From NCBI GenBank assembly GCA_035512795.1, contig DATKDF010000128.1:1-11854 (forward strand): a stretch of 11,854 nucleotides of DNA, given 5' to 3'. A program made the translations under genes and the position numbers. Below the pieces are notes generated by a model, which saw only the letters and a program-made list of their open reading frames with translations, was not told the origin of the DNA and did not search any database. Within the stretch, counting starts at the first letter, position 1, and every line of letters starts with the position of its first letter. Shown here one piece after another: positions 1 to 6,849 of the stretch. This stretch comes from DATKDF01 sp035512795. Lineage in GTDB: Bacteria > Acidobacteriota > Vicinamibacteria > Vicinamibacterales > SCN-69-37.

Positions 1-175
1 ATGTCCGTGATCACCCGGATGTAGGACCGCCGCCAGTGAACACCGGCTTCAGGCCAGGTCGCGTCCTGCTTTCGTCGCCGCGTCGACGATCGCCGCCCGT
101 TCCGGCTCGCGGCTTCGGCCGGCAGGCCAGCGGCACGCCAATCGCCTCGCGACGCCGGCTGGGCCATCGTCGCGC
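1..175. other. No gene supported; region downstream of the phosphatase gene
   Basis: I find no convincing coding region here. The first 24 bases can be read on the plus strand as a very short open stretch ending in TAG, which could be the tail of a gene entering from outside, but nothing identifies it. A minus-strand frame stays open from inside the phosphatase gene to a TGA at 49-51. It has no recognisable motif and a composition typical of GC-rich shadow frames. No clear hairpin with a T-run is visible. Confidence 0.5.
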
Positions 176-721
176 CTACCGGCCGCCCCGCCGTTTCGCC
201 ACGTAGTCCAGCGCGAACTTCTGCAGCGCCTCGCTCGAGAGGCCGATCGCCTTGGCTTCTTCGAGGGCACGCGCCTCGTCCCACCGATCGACCAGCATCC
301 GCTTGGCGAGCCAGAATGCGCCGACGCGGTTCGCAGTGCCGCAGTGCACGAACACGGGCTGGTTCTCTGGATCGGTCACCGTCAGGATGAACTGATCGAG
401 CACCTTGGGATCGGGCTCGGCGCCGTTGAAGGGCAGATGGATGTACTTGAGGCGGGCCGCCTCCGCCGCGGCCTTCGACTCGTCGATCGCAGCGCCCGTC
501 TCGGTGGCCAGGCGCAGGTTGACGACGGCCTTGAAGCCCAGGCGCGCCAGGCCAGCCATCGCCTCGGGCGAGGTCGCGCCGCCGCACCCGACCGTGGCAT
601 CGACGTGCGTGAAGTTGCGGACGCCCGCGACGGTGCCGGGCCGCGCCTGGCCTGCGAGCCAGGCCGGCAGGGCCAGCGCCACGACGACGGCGACCAGGGT
701 GAACCGTGTCCCTCGCGTCAT
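176..721 (-). CDS. Exported DSP-like protein phosphatase (DUF442/BLH-type), 181 aa
   Basis: This is probably a small cysteine-dependent phosphatase of the dual-specificity-like 'beta-lactamase hydrolase-like' (DUF442) group, acting in the periplasm or outside the cell. Residues 1-26 form a signal peptide: basic start, hydrophobic VAVVVALAL core, cleavage likely after AGQA. The active-site loop HCGTANRVGAFW starts at H126, with nucleophile C127 and R132. This is the CX4R spacing of the DUF442 group rather than the CX5R of classical tyrosine phosphatases. The upstream block AMAGLARLGFKAVVNLR also fits the family. The ATG at 721 is chosen because it begins the signal peptide; the frame is open further upstream, but only into the antisense of the neighbouring gene. 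It lies 31 bases after the receiver-GGDEF gene and may also have its own promoter (728-756). The substrate cannot be told, and it could act on non-protein phosphates. Confidence 0.85.
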   Translation of the reverse strand: MTRGTRFTLVAVVVALALPAWLAGQARPGTVAGVRNFTHVDATVGCGGATSPEAMAGLARLGFKAVVNLRLATETGAAIDESKAAAEAARLKYIHLPFNGAEPDPKVLDQFILTVTDPENQPVFVHCGTANRVGAFWLAKRMLVDRWDEARALEEAKAIGLSSEALQKFALDYVAKRRGGR

Positions 722-727
722 GGATCG

Positions 728-756
728 ATTATCCGCCTCTCGGCCGGCCGGGTCAC
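728..756 (-). promoter_or_regulatory. Candidate promoter for the phosphatase gene, leaderless type
   Basis: Read on the minus strand there is GTGACC (756-751), a 17-base spacer, then GATAAT (733-728). The second box matches TATAAT at 5 of 6 positions and the first matches TTGACA at 4 of 6. Only six bases (CGATCC) separate the -10 box from the ATG at 721. Transcription would therefore begin at or next to the start codon, giving a leaderless mRNA. The -35 overlaps the stop codon of the receiver-GGDEF gene. This is pattern matching only. Confidence 0.45.
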
Positions 757-1652
757 GCACTTCTCGCCCGCCCGGCGCGGCGTGCACGCTTGTCGGCGTA
801 CATTCGTTCATCGGCCACGGCCAGCAGTTCGTCAATCGACCGCGTTTCGTCGGGCGGGCAGACGACGACGCCCATGCTGAACCCGAGGGCGTACGACCGG
901 TCCGGCTGCGCGTTGACGGCCGCAAGCTCGGCCGCCAGCCGCGCGCGCAGCTTGTCCTCGCTCGACTCGGCCGATCCCTGCGCAAGGGCGGCGAACTCGT
1001 CGCCGCCCAGCCGGCCGACGATGTCGCTCTGGCGGAACGATCGCTTCAGGATCTCGGCCGCCTCGACGAGCGCGCGGTTGCCTTCGGTGTGCCCGAACTG
1101 GTCGTTGATGGGCTTGAGTCCGTCCAGATCCATGAAGAGCAGCACGAATCCGTGGCCGTTGCGGCAGGCGGTGACCATGTGCCGCTCGGCGAGGGCGAAG
1201 AAGCCCCGGCGATTGTGCAGCGTCGTCAGCTCGTCACGCTCCAGTTCGGTCCGGAAGTTCTCCTGGCGCTCGGCGGCGAACCGCAACTGACGCCGGAACT
1301 GCGCGCCGTCGACGGTGCCCTTGATGAGGTATTCCTGGGCGCCTTCCTTGACGGCCGAAATGCCCAACTCCTCGTCGTCGGCGCCGGTCATCACGACGAT
1401 GATGGCCGAACCGGCGCCCTTGACGACGCGGCGGACCGTGTCGAGACCCGACTCGTCTGGCAGGCTGAGGTCCACGAGGACCAGGTCGACGTCGGCCGGG
1501 CCGGCCAGGTGGGCCAGCCCGTCACCGAGCGTGCTGACGTGCGTGAGCGGAAACTCGTCGGGCTCGGCCTCGCGGAGCCATTCGCGGACGAGGCGGGCAT
1601 CGCCCGGGTTGTCTTCGATGAGCAGTACGTGAAGCGTGCGTCGCGCCACCAT
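753..1652 (-). CDS. Receiver-GGDEF response regulator (diguanylate cyclase), 299 aa
   Basis: This is a cytoplasmic two-component output protein that should make c-di-GMP from two GTP when its receiver is phosphorylated. The receiver domain spans about residues 7-125, with acidic pair E13/D14, phospho-acceptor D61 (LVDLSLP), T89 and K111 all present. The GGDEF domain spans about 137-290. It opens with DELTTLHNRRGF, has MDLDGLKPIND and carries an intact GGDEF at 216-220. The RxxD inhibitory site is present as RQSD (207-210), five residues before GGDEF, so product feedback is expected. No EAL domain is present. The ATG at 1652 follows the stop of the upstream regulator by one base and has GGAG (1659-1662 on the opposite strand) six bases before it. 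Co-transcription and translational coupling with the upstream kinase and regulator are likely. It resembles PleD or WspR in part, but has one receiver and is a separate gene. Confidence 0.95.
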   Translation of the reverse strand: MVARRTLHVLLIEDNPGDARLVREWLREAEPDEFPLTHVSTLGDGLAHLAGPADVDLVLVDLSLPDESGLDTVRRVVKGAGSAIIVVMTGADDEELGISAVKEGAQEYLIKGTVDGAQFRRQLRFAAERQENFRTELERDELTTLHNRRGFFALAERHMVTACRNGHGFVLLFMDLDGLKPINDQFGHTEGNRALVEAAEILKRSFRQSDIVGRLGGDEFAALAQGSAESSEDKLRARLAAELAAVNAQPDRSYALGFSMGVVVCPPDETRSIDELLAVADERMYADKRARRAGRARSA

Positions 1653-1653
1653 G

Positions 1654-2085
1654 TCAGGCTCCGGGAGGCAACGTGACGAGGGTGAACCAGAACTGTTCGA
1701 TGCCCTGCACGACCTTGTTGAGTTGTTCGAGGTCCACCGGCTTGGTGATGAAGCAGTTGGCGTGCAGCCGGTAGCTGCCGAGGATGTCCTCTTCGGCCTG
1801 CGACGAGGTCAGGACGACGATCGGGATGTGCACGAGCGCCGGGTCCTTCTTGACCTCCTCGAGGACCTCGCGCCCCGAGCGGCGGGGCAGGTTGAGGTCG
1901 AGCAGGATGAGATCGGGCTCGGGCGCCTGACCGTGCGGCCCCTGATGGCGCAGGAACTGGATGGCTTCTTCGCCGTCGCGCACATGGTGCAGGCGATTAC
2001 GGATCTTGCTCATGTTGAGCGCTTCGCGCGTCAACCGTGCATCGCCCGGGTTGTCTTCGACCAGCAGGATCTCGATCGGCTTCAT
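1654..2085 (-). CDS. Stand-alone Rcp1-like response regulator, 143 aa
   Basis: This is a single-domain CheY-type receiver with no output domain, which takes phosphate from a histidine kinase. The start PIEILLVEDNPGDARLTREAL is characteristic of the Rcp1-like regulators that pair with phytochrome-type and SHDLQEPLR kinases. The key residues are all visible: D11, phospho-acceptor D63 (LLDLNLP), T93 and K115 followed by P116. The tail (GIEQFWFTLVTLPP) also fits that family. The ATG at 2083-2085 overlaps the TGA of the kinase gene by four bases (ATGA). It is preceded by GGAGGTGA, a full complement of the 16S 3' end, so strong translation is expected. The neighbouring kinase is the obvious partner. 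The receiver may act by protein contact, or shuttle phosphate as a sink for the second receiver next door. Confidence 0.95.
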   Translation of the reverse strand: MKPIEILLVEDNPGDARLTREALNMSKIRNRLHHVRDGEEAIQFLRHQGPHGQAPEPDLILLDLNLPRRSGREVLEEVKKDPALVHIPIVVLTSSQAEEDILGSYRLHANCFITKPVDLEQLNKVVQGIEQFWFTLVTLPPGA

Positions 2086-5045
2086 GACGGACGGTCACCT
2101 CCGGGGGCGTGCGCGGCGGCCTCGGGCAGGAACACGAAGAACGTCGTGCCCTCGCCGGGCGTCGATTCGATCGACACGTGGCCGCCGTGCCGCTCGACGA
2201 TCTTCCGGACGAGCGCCAGGCCGATGCCCGTGCCGGGATACGAGCCGGGTCCGTGCAGGCGCTGGAACATCTGGAAGATCCGCTGGAAGTACTTCGGATC
2301 GATGCCGATGCCGTTGTCGGCCACGCTGAGCGTCCACCCGTCGTCGGTCTGCTCGGCGGCGACGCGCACTTCGGGCGGGCGGTCGGGATGGCGGAACTTC
2401 AACGCGTTGCCGATGAGGTTCTGGAAGACCTGGATGAGCTGTCCGCCGTCGCACGCAAGCGTCGGCAGCGGGCCGACCGTCACCGTCGCGTTGCCGTCGT
2501 CGATGGCGCCGGCCAGGTTGGCTGTGGCGTCCTCGATCACGCGCGCGAGCGGCGTCGGCCGGAACTCCTTGCCGCGGCTGCCGACGCGCGCCAGTTGCAG
2601 CAGGTCGTGGATGAGCGCCTGCATCCGCTTGGCGCCGTCGACCGCATACCCGATGAACTCCCGGCCGTCGTCGTCGAGCTTGTCGCCGTAGCGGCTGGCG
2701 AGCATCTGCGTGTAGTTGGACACCATCCGCAGCGGTTCCTGCAGGTCGTGCGAGGCGACGTAGGCAAACTGCTCGAGTTCCTGATTGGAGCGGCCGAGCT
2801 CCTCGTTCTTGGCGCGAATGGCCCCGTCGGCCTGACGCCGGTCGGTGATGTCGCGCAGGATGCCGCTCACAAACCGGCCCTCGGACGTGTCCCAGCCGGA
2901 GAGCGCGATCTCGAAGGGGAACTCCGATCCGTTGGCCCGGACGCCGGTGGCTTCGAGCGAGCCGCCGGCGAGCGTCGTCATGCCGCTGTCGAGAAATTCC
3001 TGGAAGCCGCGCCGATGCGCCTCGCGGTGCCGCTCCGGGACGAGGCTCTCGAGCGTCCGGCCGATCGCCTCGGCCTCCGACAAGCCGAACATCGTGGCGG
3101 CGCCCGGATTCCAGTACCGGATGATGCCGCCCTCGTCCATCGTCAGGATGCCGGCGTTGGCCGTCTCCGCCACGGCGCGGAAGCGGAGTTCGCTCTCGCG
3201 CAGCCGCGCCTCGGCGCGGCGCCGTTCGGTGATGTCGCGGTGGACTTCGAGGAAGCCCTGCGCCGAGCCGCGCTCGTTGCGCGTGAGGCTCCAGCGGCTT
3301 TCGACCTCGATGCGCGTGCCGTCCTGCCGGGTCTGGACCACTTCGCCTTCCCAGTGGCCGGCGGCGACCGCGATCTGCTCGATGTCGACCACCGGCTGGG
3401 CGAACTCCGTGCGGAGCAGCCGATGCGAGTGGGCGCCGAGCGCCACGTCACGCGGCCAGCCGAACATCTGCTGCGCGCCGGCACTCCAGTAGACGATCGT
3501 GCCGGCCAGGTCGCGCACGAGAATCGCGTCGCTCGCGATGTCGAGCAGGGCCGCCTGTTCCTTGAGCTGCGACGACTGCCGCCGGAGCGCGTCGTTGGCC
3601 TCGGTGAGTTCCTGCGTCCGGGCGGCGATGCGCTGCTCGAGGCTTTCGTTGAGCGAGCGCAGGTCGGTTTCGGCCTGCCGGCGCTTGGTGATGTCGACGC
3701 CCATCGTCAGGAAGGCCTGACGACCCGAGCTGAGCCGGCCCAGGGGGGTCGTCGAGAACTCCCAGATCCGGGTTTCGCCCACGCGCGTCGTGATGGGGGC
3801 CTCGCGCGCCTCGACGACGCCCGTGGCGTGATAGAGCTTGCGCAGGTAGGCCTGCACGTCGGCCCGGCTCGACGGCTGAGCCGCTTCGATCCACGCCGAG
3901 ATGGTCGGGACCTCATCCATCGTGTAGCCCGAGTAGGTCGTCCAGCCCTGGCTCATGTGATGGATCGTGCCGGCATCGTCGTAGATGACCATTGGCACGG
4001 GGGCGCCGGTGACGGCGCGGCTCAGCCGCTCTTCGCTCTGGCGGCGCTCGCGTTCGGCGGTCACGCGCTTGTCTTCGAGCCGGCGCAGCAACTGGCCGGC
4101 CGCCCAGACGACGGCGCCGAGCGAGCCGACGGCCGTGGCCACGAAGAGCGTCGTGCCGTAGGCCGAGTCGTACCAGCCGTACACCTCGCCTCGTGCCGTG
4201 GCGATGGCGAGCAGAATCGGCACGAGGAACACCGCCGGCAGCAGCCGGCGCACGACGTAGCCGGCCGGGCCTTCGTCGCTCACCACCTCCATCAGGCCTT
4301 CCGAGGGACGCGCAAAGAAGAAGCCGAGCGCGAGCAGCAGGAAGCACCAGGCCTCGTGCGCCGCCATGGCTGTGTACTGCGCCAGCCCCGTGTAGCTGTC
4401 CTGCCCGATGAAGAAGCTCGTGGTCGAGACGGTGGCAATCGCCAGCACGCCCATCGCGGCCAGTTGCGGGGCCAGGTACCGGTCGAGCGAGGCGCCAAAG
4501 AGAATCCCGATGTTGAACAGGATGAAGCAGGCCGCCGTTGACCGCGCCATCCGCCCCGGGAACTCGGTGGCCACCGCGTCAGGGTCGTCGACAAAGAGGA
4601 GTTGATCGATCCCGAGGCTCATGCCAACCAGGTACTCGACGAGCGTCAGGGTGCCGATCGCGATGGCGATCCCGGCGGCCACCTGCAGCGCCCGGTCGGT
4701 GCGAAGCGAGCGCTTCGGCACCTGGTACAGGGCCAGCGCCAGGCCGGAGAAGATGAGGCCGAGCGCCGTGTTCGGCTTCATCGAGATCGAATCAGCGAAC
4801 GGCCGCTTGAGTGAGGGCACGTCGAACACCCAGCCGAGGAGCACGGCGAGGCCCGCCAGGGCCACGAGGCCGGCAATGGTGCCGGCGGCCACGTGGAACT
4901 GGTCGGCGATCGAGGCGTTCGACCGCCCGCCGGCCTGCAGATCGGCCTGGGTCTCGGTGGGCGTGGGTGCCACGGGGTTCAGAACAGTGTGTTCAGCCAA
5001 CACGTTGGGATCGCGCGTTCGACCTTCCTGGTGCCTGGGGGGCAC
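2082..5045 (-). CDS. Membrane sensor histidine kinase with three PAS domains, up to 987 aa
   Basis: This is an inner-membrane sensor kinase that autophosphorylates and should feed the two receivers encoded just downstream. After about 50 polar residues, roughly eight hydrophobic segments occupy 52-317, including the MKPNTALGLIFSGLALAL stretch; I recognise no named ligand domain there. A linker leads to PAS 1 (about 340-455), a coiled coil (about 455-500), PAS 2 (about 500-612) and PAS 3 (about 615-738), each ending in a D-I-T-x-R-R motif. HisKA follows, with H766 in ASHDLQEPLRMV. HATPase_c has the N box (N876, N880), G1 DNGIGID (910-916) and G2 GTGIGLAL (938-945). The SHDLQEPLR box is typical of Cph1-like and related kinases paired with Rcp1-type regulators. 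The start is uncertain: GTG at 5045 is the furthest upstream, with GTG at 5003 and TTG at 5000 as alternatives. None has a well-spaced ribosome binding site. Confidence 0.95.
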   Translation of the reverse strand: MPPRHQEGRTRDPNVLAEHTVLNPVAPTPTETQADLQAGGRSNASIADQFHVAAGTIAGLVALAGLAVLLGWVFDVPSLKRPFADSISMKPNTALGLIFSGLALALYQVPKRSLRTDRALQVAAGIAIAIGTLTLVEYLVGMSLGIDQLLFVDDPDAVATEFPGRMARSTAACFILFNIGILFGASLDRYLAPQLAAMGVLAIATVSTTSFFIGQDSYTGLAQYTAMAAHEAWCFLLLALGFFFARPSEGLMEVVSDEGPAGYVVRRLLPAVFLVPILLAIATARGEVYGWYDSAYGTTLFVATAVGSLGAVVWAAGQLLRRLEDKRVTAERERRQSEERLSRAVTGAPVPMVIYDDAGTIHHMSQGWTTYSGYTMDEVPTISAWIEAAQPSSRADVQAYLRKLYHATGVVEAREAPITTRVGETRIWEFSTTPLGRLSSGRQAFLTMGVDITKRRQAETDLRSLNESLEQRIAARTQELTEANDALRRQSSQLKEQAALLDIASDAILVRDLAGTIVYWSAGAQQMFGWPRDVALGAHSHRLLRTEFAQPVVDIEQIAVAAGHWEGEVVQTRQDGTRIEVESRWSLTRNERGSAQGFLEVHRDITERRRAEARLRESELRFRAVAETANAGILTMDEGGIIRYWNPGAATMFGLSEAEAIGRTLESLVPERHREAHRRGFQEFLDSGMTTLAGGSLEATGVRANGSEFPFEIALSGWDTSEGRFVSGILRDITDRRQADGAIRAKNEELGRSNQELEQFAYVASHDLQEPLRMVSNYTQMLASRYGDKLDDDGREFIGYAVDGAKRMQALIHDLLQLARVGSRGKEFRPTPLARVIEDATANLAGAIDDGNATVTVGPLPTLACDGGQLIQVFQNLIGNALKFRHPDRPPEVRVAAEQTDDGWTLSVADNGIGIDPKYFQRIFQMFQRLHGPGSYPGTGIGLALVRKIVERHGGHVSIESTPGEGTTFFVFLPEAAAHAPGGDRPS
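2095..2102 (-). promoter_or_regulatory. Strong Shine-Dalgarno site for the response regulator
   Basis: On the minus strand the eight bases read GGAGGTGA and sit nine bases before the ATG at 2085. They lie inside the last codons of the kinase gene. This fixes the regulator's start and suggests that it is translated more efficiently than the kinase, whose own start has no well-spaced site. Confidence 0.8.
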
Positions 5046-5107
5046 ACACCGGACTTCAGGACGCTCCTCACGTGCAGTTATCGGCCGCAGGCACCATTTC
5101 CGTTCGT

Positions 5108-5128
5108 CCGGACGGCCTGGCCGTCCGG
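5108..5128. repeat. Perfect 21-base palindrome in the divergent intergenic region
   Basis: Ten-base arms CCGGACGGCC (5108-5117) and GGCCGTCCGG (5119-5128) surround one central T at 5118. The element lies between the kinase start (5045) and the nucleotidyltransferase start (5183). It ends six bases before the -35 box of the plus-strand promoter candidate. A weak minus-strand -10-like GATAAC lies at 5077-5082 on the other side. The odd-length, two-fold symmetric form suits a dimeric repressor or activator. As RNA it would also fold into a hairpin. Confidence 0.7.
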
Positions 5129-5134
5129 CGCTGG

Positions 5135-5162
5135 TTGACCGCAGGGACGATTCCGATACACT
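5135..5162 (+). promoter_or_regulatory. Candidate sigma70-like promoter for the nucleotidyltransferase
   Basis: TTGACC (5135-5140, 5 of 6 to TTGACA) is followed by a 16-base spacer and TACACT (5157-5162, 4 of 6 to TATAAT). The overlapping GATACA at 5155-5160 would be a poorer choice, with a spacer of 14. Transcription would start near 5169, just before the AGGAGG site at 5172-5177, giving a leader of about 14 bases. The adjacent palindrome would place a bound regulator right beside the -35. Confidence 0.5.
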
Positions 5163-5171
5163 CCGGCCCGC

Positions 5172-5177
5172 AGGAGG
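5172..5177 (+). promoter_or_regulatory. Shine-Dalgarno site that decides the nucleotidyltransferase start
   Basis: AGGAGG sits five bases before the GTG at 5183. It is the main reason for choosing this GTG over an upstream start: the same frame is open back to 4811, but there it runs antisense to the kinase gene. Confidence 0.75.
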
Positions 5178-5182
5178 CTCCC

Positions 5183-6091
5183 GTGCCGACCCTCGTCATC
5201 CTGGCCGCGGGTCGCAGCACCCGGTTCGGGTCCCCGAAACAGACCACTCCGGTCGGGCCCTCGGGCCAATGGCTCTGTGAATATGCGCTGGCCGATGCCC
5301 GCCGGGCCGGGTTCGACCGCGCTGTGGTCGTCGTGCGGGCGGGGACCGAGCCCGAGTACACGGCCCGGCTCGTCCGGCCCGGGTCGGGCATTACTGTGCA
5401 GATCGTGCCGCAGCGCACCGGGCTGGTTCCTCCCGGTGTCGAAGATGCGCCCCGGCCGGCTCCCTGGGGCACCGCGCATGCCGTCCTGGCGGCGCGGCCG
5501 ATCACCGGCGACGCGCCTCTGGCCGTCGTCAACGCAGACGACTTCTACGGGGCCGACGCGTACGCTCGTGCGGCCGGGGCCATCGTTCGCGCCAGGGAAA
5601 CGGGTGAAGCCACGATCGTCGCGATGCGACTGGCCGACACGCTCTCACCCCACGGGCCCGTGACGCGCGCCGTCTGCCGGATTGTGGGCGACCGGGTCGT
5701 GGGGCTCGAGGAAGTGCCCGGCCTCGAGCGCCGCGAGGGACGCATCGGCCCCGAAGGAGGCGACGAGCTGTCAGGCGACACGCTCGTCTCGATGAACTGC
5801 TGGGTGCTGCCGGGCCGCGTGATGGCCGAGCTGGCCGATCGGTTCGTGACGTTTGCCCGGCAGCCCGAGGCGTCGACGCGTGAGTTCCTGCTGCCGGCCG
5901 TGCTCTCGGATCTGGCCGGCGAGGGCCGTCTGATCATCCGGATCGTGGCGGCACCCGGACCCTGGCTCGGTCTGACCCACGCCGCCGACCGCGCGTGGGT
6001 CGAAGCCGGCCTCGCGCGGCTTCAGCGCTCGAGGAACTCGACGACCGACCGGACCAGTTCCGCGCCGAACGACAGCGATTCGTCGTTGTGA
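5183..6091 (+). CDS. Sugar-phosphate-type nucleotidyltransferase, 302 aa
   Basis: This is a cytoplasmic enzyme of the NTP_transferase fold that probably joins a nucleoside triphosphate to a sugar phosphate or a similar alcohol. The N-terminal nucleotide loop is LVILAAGRSTRFGSPKQ (4-20), followed by PVGPSGQ and a DARRAGFDRAVVVVR strand. A WGTAHAVLAA segment (95-104) and the metal-binding NADDFYG (117-123) follow. VSMNCW (202-207) and a W-L-G-L-T block near 261-265 match a family of putative nucleotidyltransferases annotated only by fold. The GTG start is set by AGGAGG and by the immediate beginning of the first beta strand. No partner sugar gene is adjacent, so the substrate is unknown. The last 23 or so residues (from about 280, serine-rich) are read from the antisense of the hydrolase gene and look like an accidental extension. 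It is a single-gene transcript as far as this window shows. Confidence 0.88.
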   Translation: MPTLVILAAGRSTRFGSPKQTTPVGPSGQWLCEYALADARRAGFDRAVVVVRAGTEPEYTARLVRPGSGITVQIVPQRTGLVPPGVEDAPRPAPWGTAHAVLAARPITGDAPLAVVNADDFYGADAYARAAGAIVRARETGEATIVAMRLADTLSPHGPVTRAVCRIVGDRVVGLEEVPGLERREGRIGPEGGDELSGDTLVSMNCWVLPGRVMAELADRFVTFARQPEASTREFLLPAVLSDLAGEGRLIIRIVAAPGPWLGLTHAADRAWVEAGLARLQRSRNSTTDRTSSAPNDSDSSL

Positions 6092-6849
6092 TCCGCACCG
6101 GCAATGACGACGAGTTGCCGGGGCTCGGGCGCGGCGTCGAACAATTCCCGCGTGTCCTCGATCGGCACGATGCGGTCGGCATCACCTGCAATCACCAGAA
6201 TCGGGCACGCGATCGATCCGATGCGCTCGATCGACGGATAGCGATCGCGGGCCAGCCACGAGACGGGCATGAACGGGTAGTGCCACTGCCCGATGGCCAC
6301 GAGCGACGAGAAGGGCGATCGGAGGACGAGTGCCGACGGCGGGTACTGCTGGGCCAGCCGGATGGCGACGGCGGCCCCGAGCGATTCGCCGAAGTAGACG
6401 ACGCGCGTCAGGTCGACGTCCGGCCGGGTCGCCAGGTAGCCGATGGCTGCGCGTGCGTCGCGTTCGAGTCCGGCCTCGGAGGGCAGCCCCGGGTTGCCGC
6501 CGTAACCGCGATAGTCCACGAGCAGGGTCGCGAAGCCGTACTCGGCGAAAAGCGCGGCCAGCCGGGCGCGATAGCCGCGGTGGCCCGCGTTGCCGTTGAA
6601 GACGACGATGGTCCGGTCGGCGACGGGGGGGCGCGCCGGCACGAACCAGGCTTCGAGGTGCAGCCCGTCCTCGGTCTCGAACATGACCACCTCGGCGTCG
6701 GGCAGGCCCACGGCGGCCGGTGACGGCAGGTCGCCATCCGGGAAGTAGATGAGACTTCGCTGCGCGAGCCAGATGACGAACAGGACGACGCCGACGACCG
6801 TGAGGACAGACAGCACGGGATGAGGCCGGGGCGTAGAATGACGGGCCAT
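6022..6849 (-). CDS. Membrane-anchored alpha/beta hydrolase, 275 aa
   Basis: This is a serine hydrolase of the alpha/beta fold, close to the Bem46/YqiA-like group, and probably anchored in the inner membrane facing the periplasm. A basic start is followed by one hydrophobic helix (about 11-27) and the family's usual RSLIYFP. The oxyanion region FNGNAG (about 84-89) and DYRGYGGNPG (about 112-121) are present. The nucleophile elbow is GESLG with S156, and the other triad residues are D225 in GDADRIVP and H254 in GADHND. The ATG at 6849 gives a clean basic-then-hydrophobic N-terminus. An in-frame ATG at 6864 would add five residues and extend into the opposite gene. Neither has a strong ribosome binding site; GACAAT lies six bases before the 6849 ATG, so a leaderless start is possible. 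Its substrate is unknown. Its 3' end overlaps the convergent nucleotidyltransferase by 70 bases. Confidence 0.92.
   Translation of the reverse strand: MARHSTPRPHPVLSVLTVVGVVLFVIWLAQRSLIYFPDGDLPSPAAVGLPDAEVVMFETEDGLHLEAWFVPARPPVADRTIVVFNGNAGHRGYRARLAALFAEYGFATLLVDYRGYGGNPGLPSEAGLERDARAAIGYLATRPDVDLTRVVYFGESLGAAVAIRLAQQYPPSALVLRSPFSSLVAIGQWHYPFMPVSWLARDRYPSIERIGSIACPILVIAGDADRIVPIEDTRELFDAAPEPRQLVVIAGADHNDESLSFGAELVRSVVEFLER
6834..6839 (+). promoter_or_regulatory. Candidate -10 box for the cyclase-S9 peptidase operon, leaderless
   Basis: TAGAAT matches TATAAT at five of six positions and ends eight bases before the ATG at 6848. Transcription would thus begin at or one or two bases before the start codon. 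No Shine-Dalgarno site precedes this ATG and no good -35 is seen 16-18 bases upstream (CAGCAC at 17). The box lies inside the opposite-strand hydrolase gene. Confidence 0.5.

Noticed and set aside
49..270. Small minus-strand open frame of 73 codons downstream of and overlapping the phosphatase
   Set aside because: Its start lies inside the phosphatase gene in another frame, and it has no ribosome binding site or recognisable motif.
2109..4541. Very long open frame on the plus strand, about 810 codons
   Set aside because: It is fully antisense to the sensor kinase, whose PAS, HisKA and HATPase_c motifs are unmistakable. The plus-strand product is low in complexity and motif-free, as expected for a shadow frame in high-GC DNA.
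4811..5182. N-terminal extension of the nucleotidyltransferase by 124 codons
   Set aside because: The extension is arginine- and proline-rich and antisense to the kinase start. A strong AGGAGG precedes the GTG at 5183, where the family's first strand begins.
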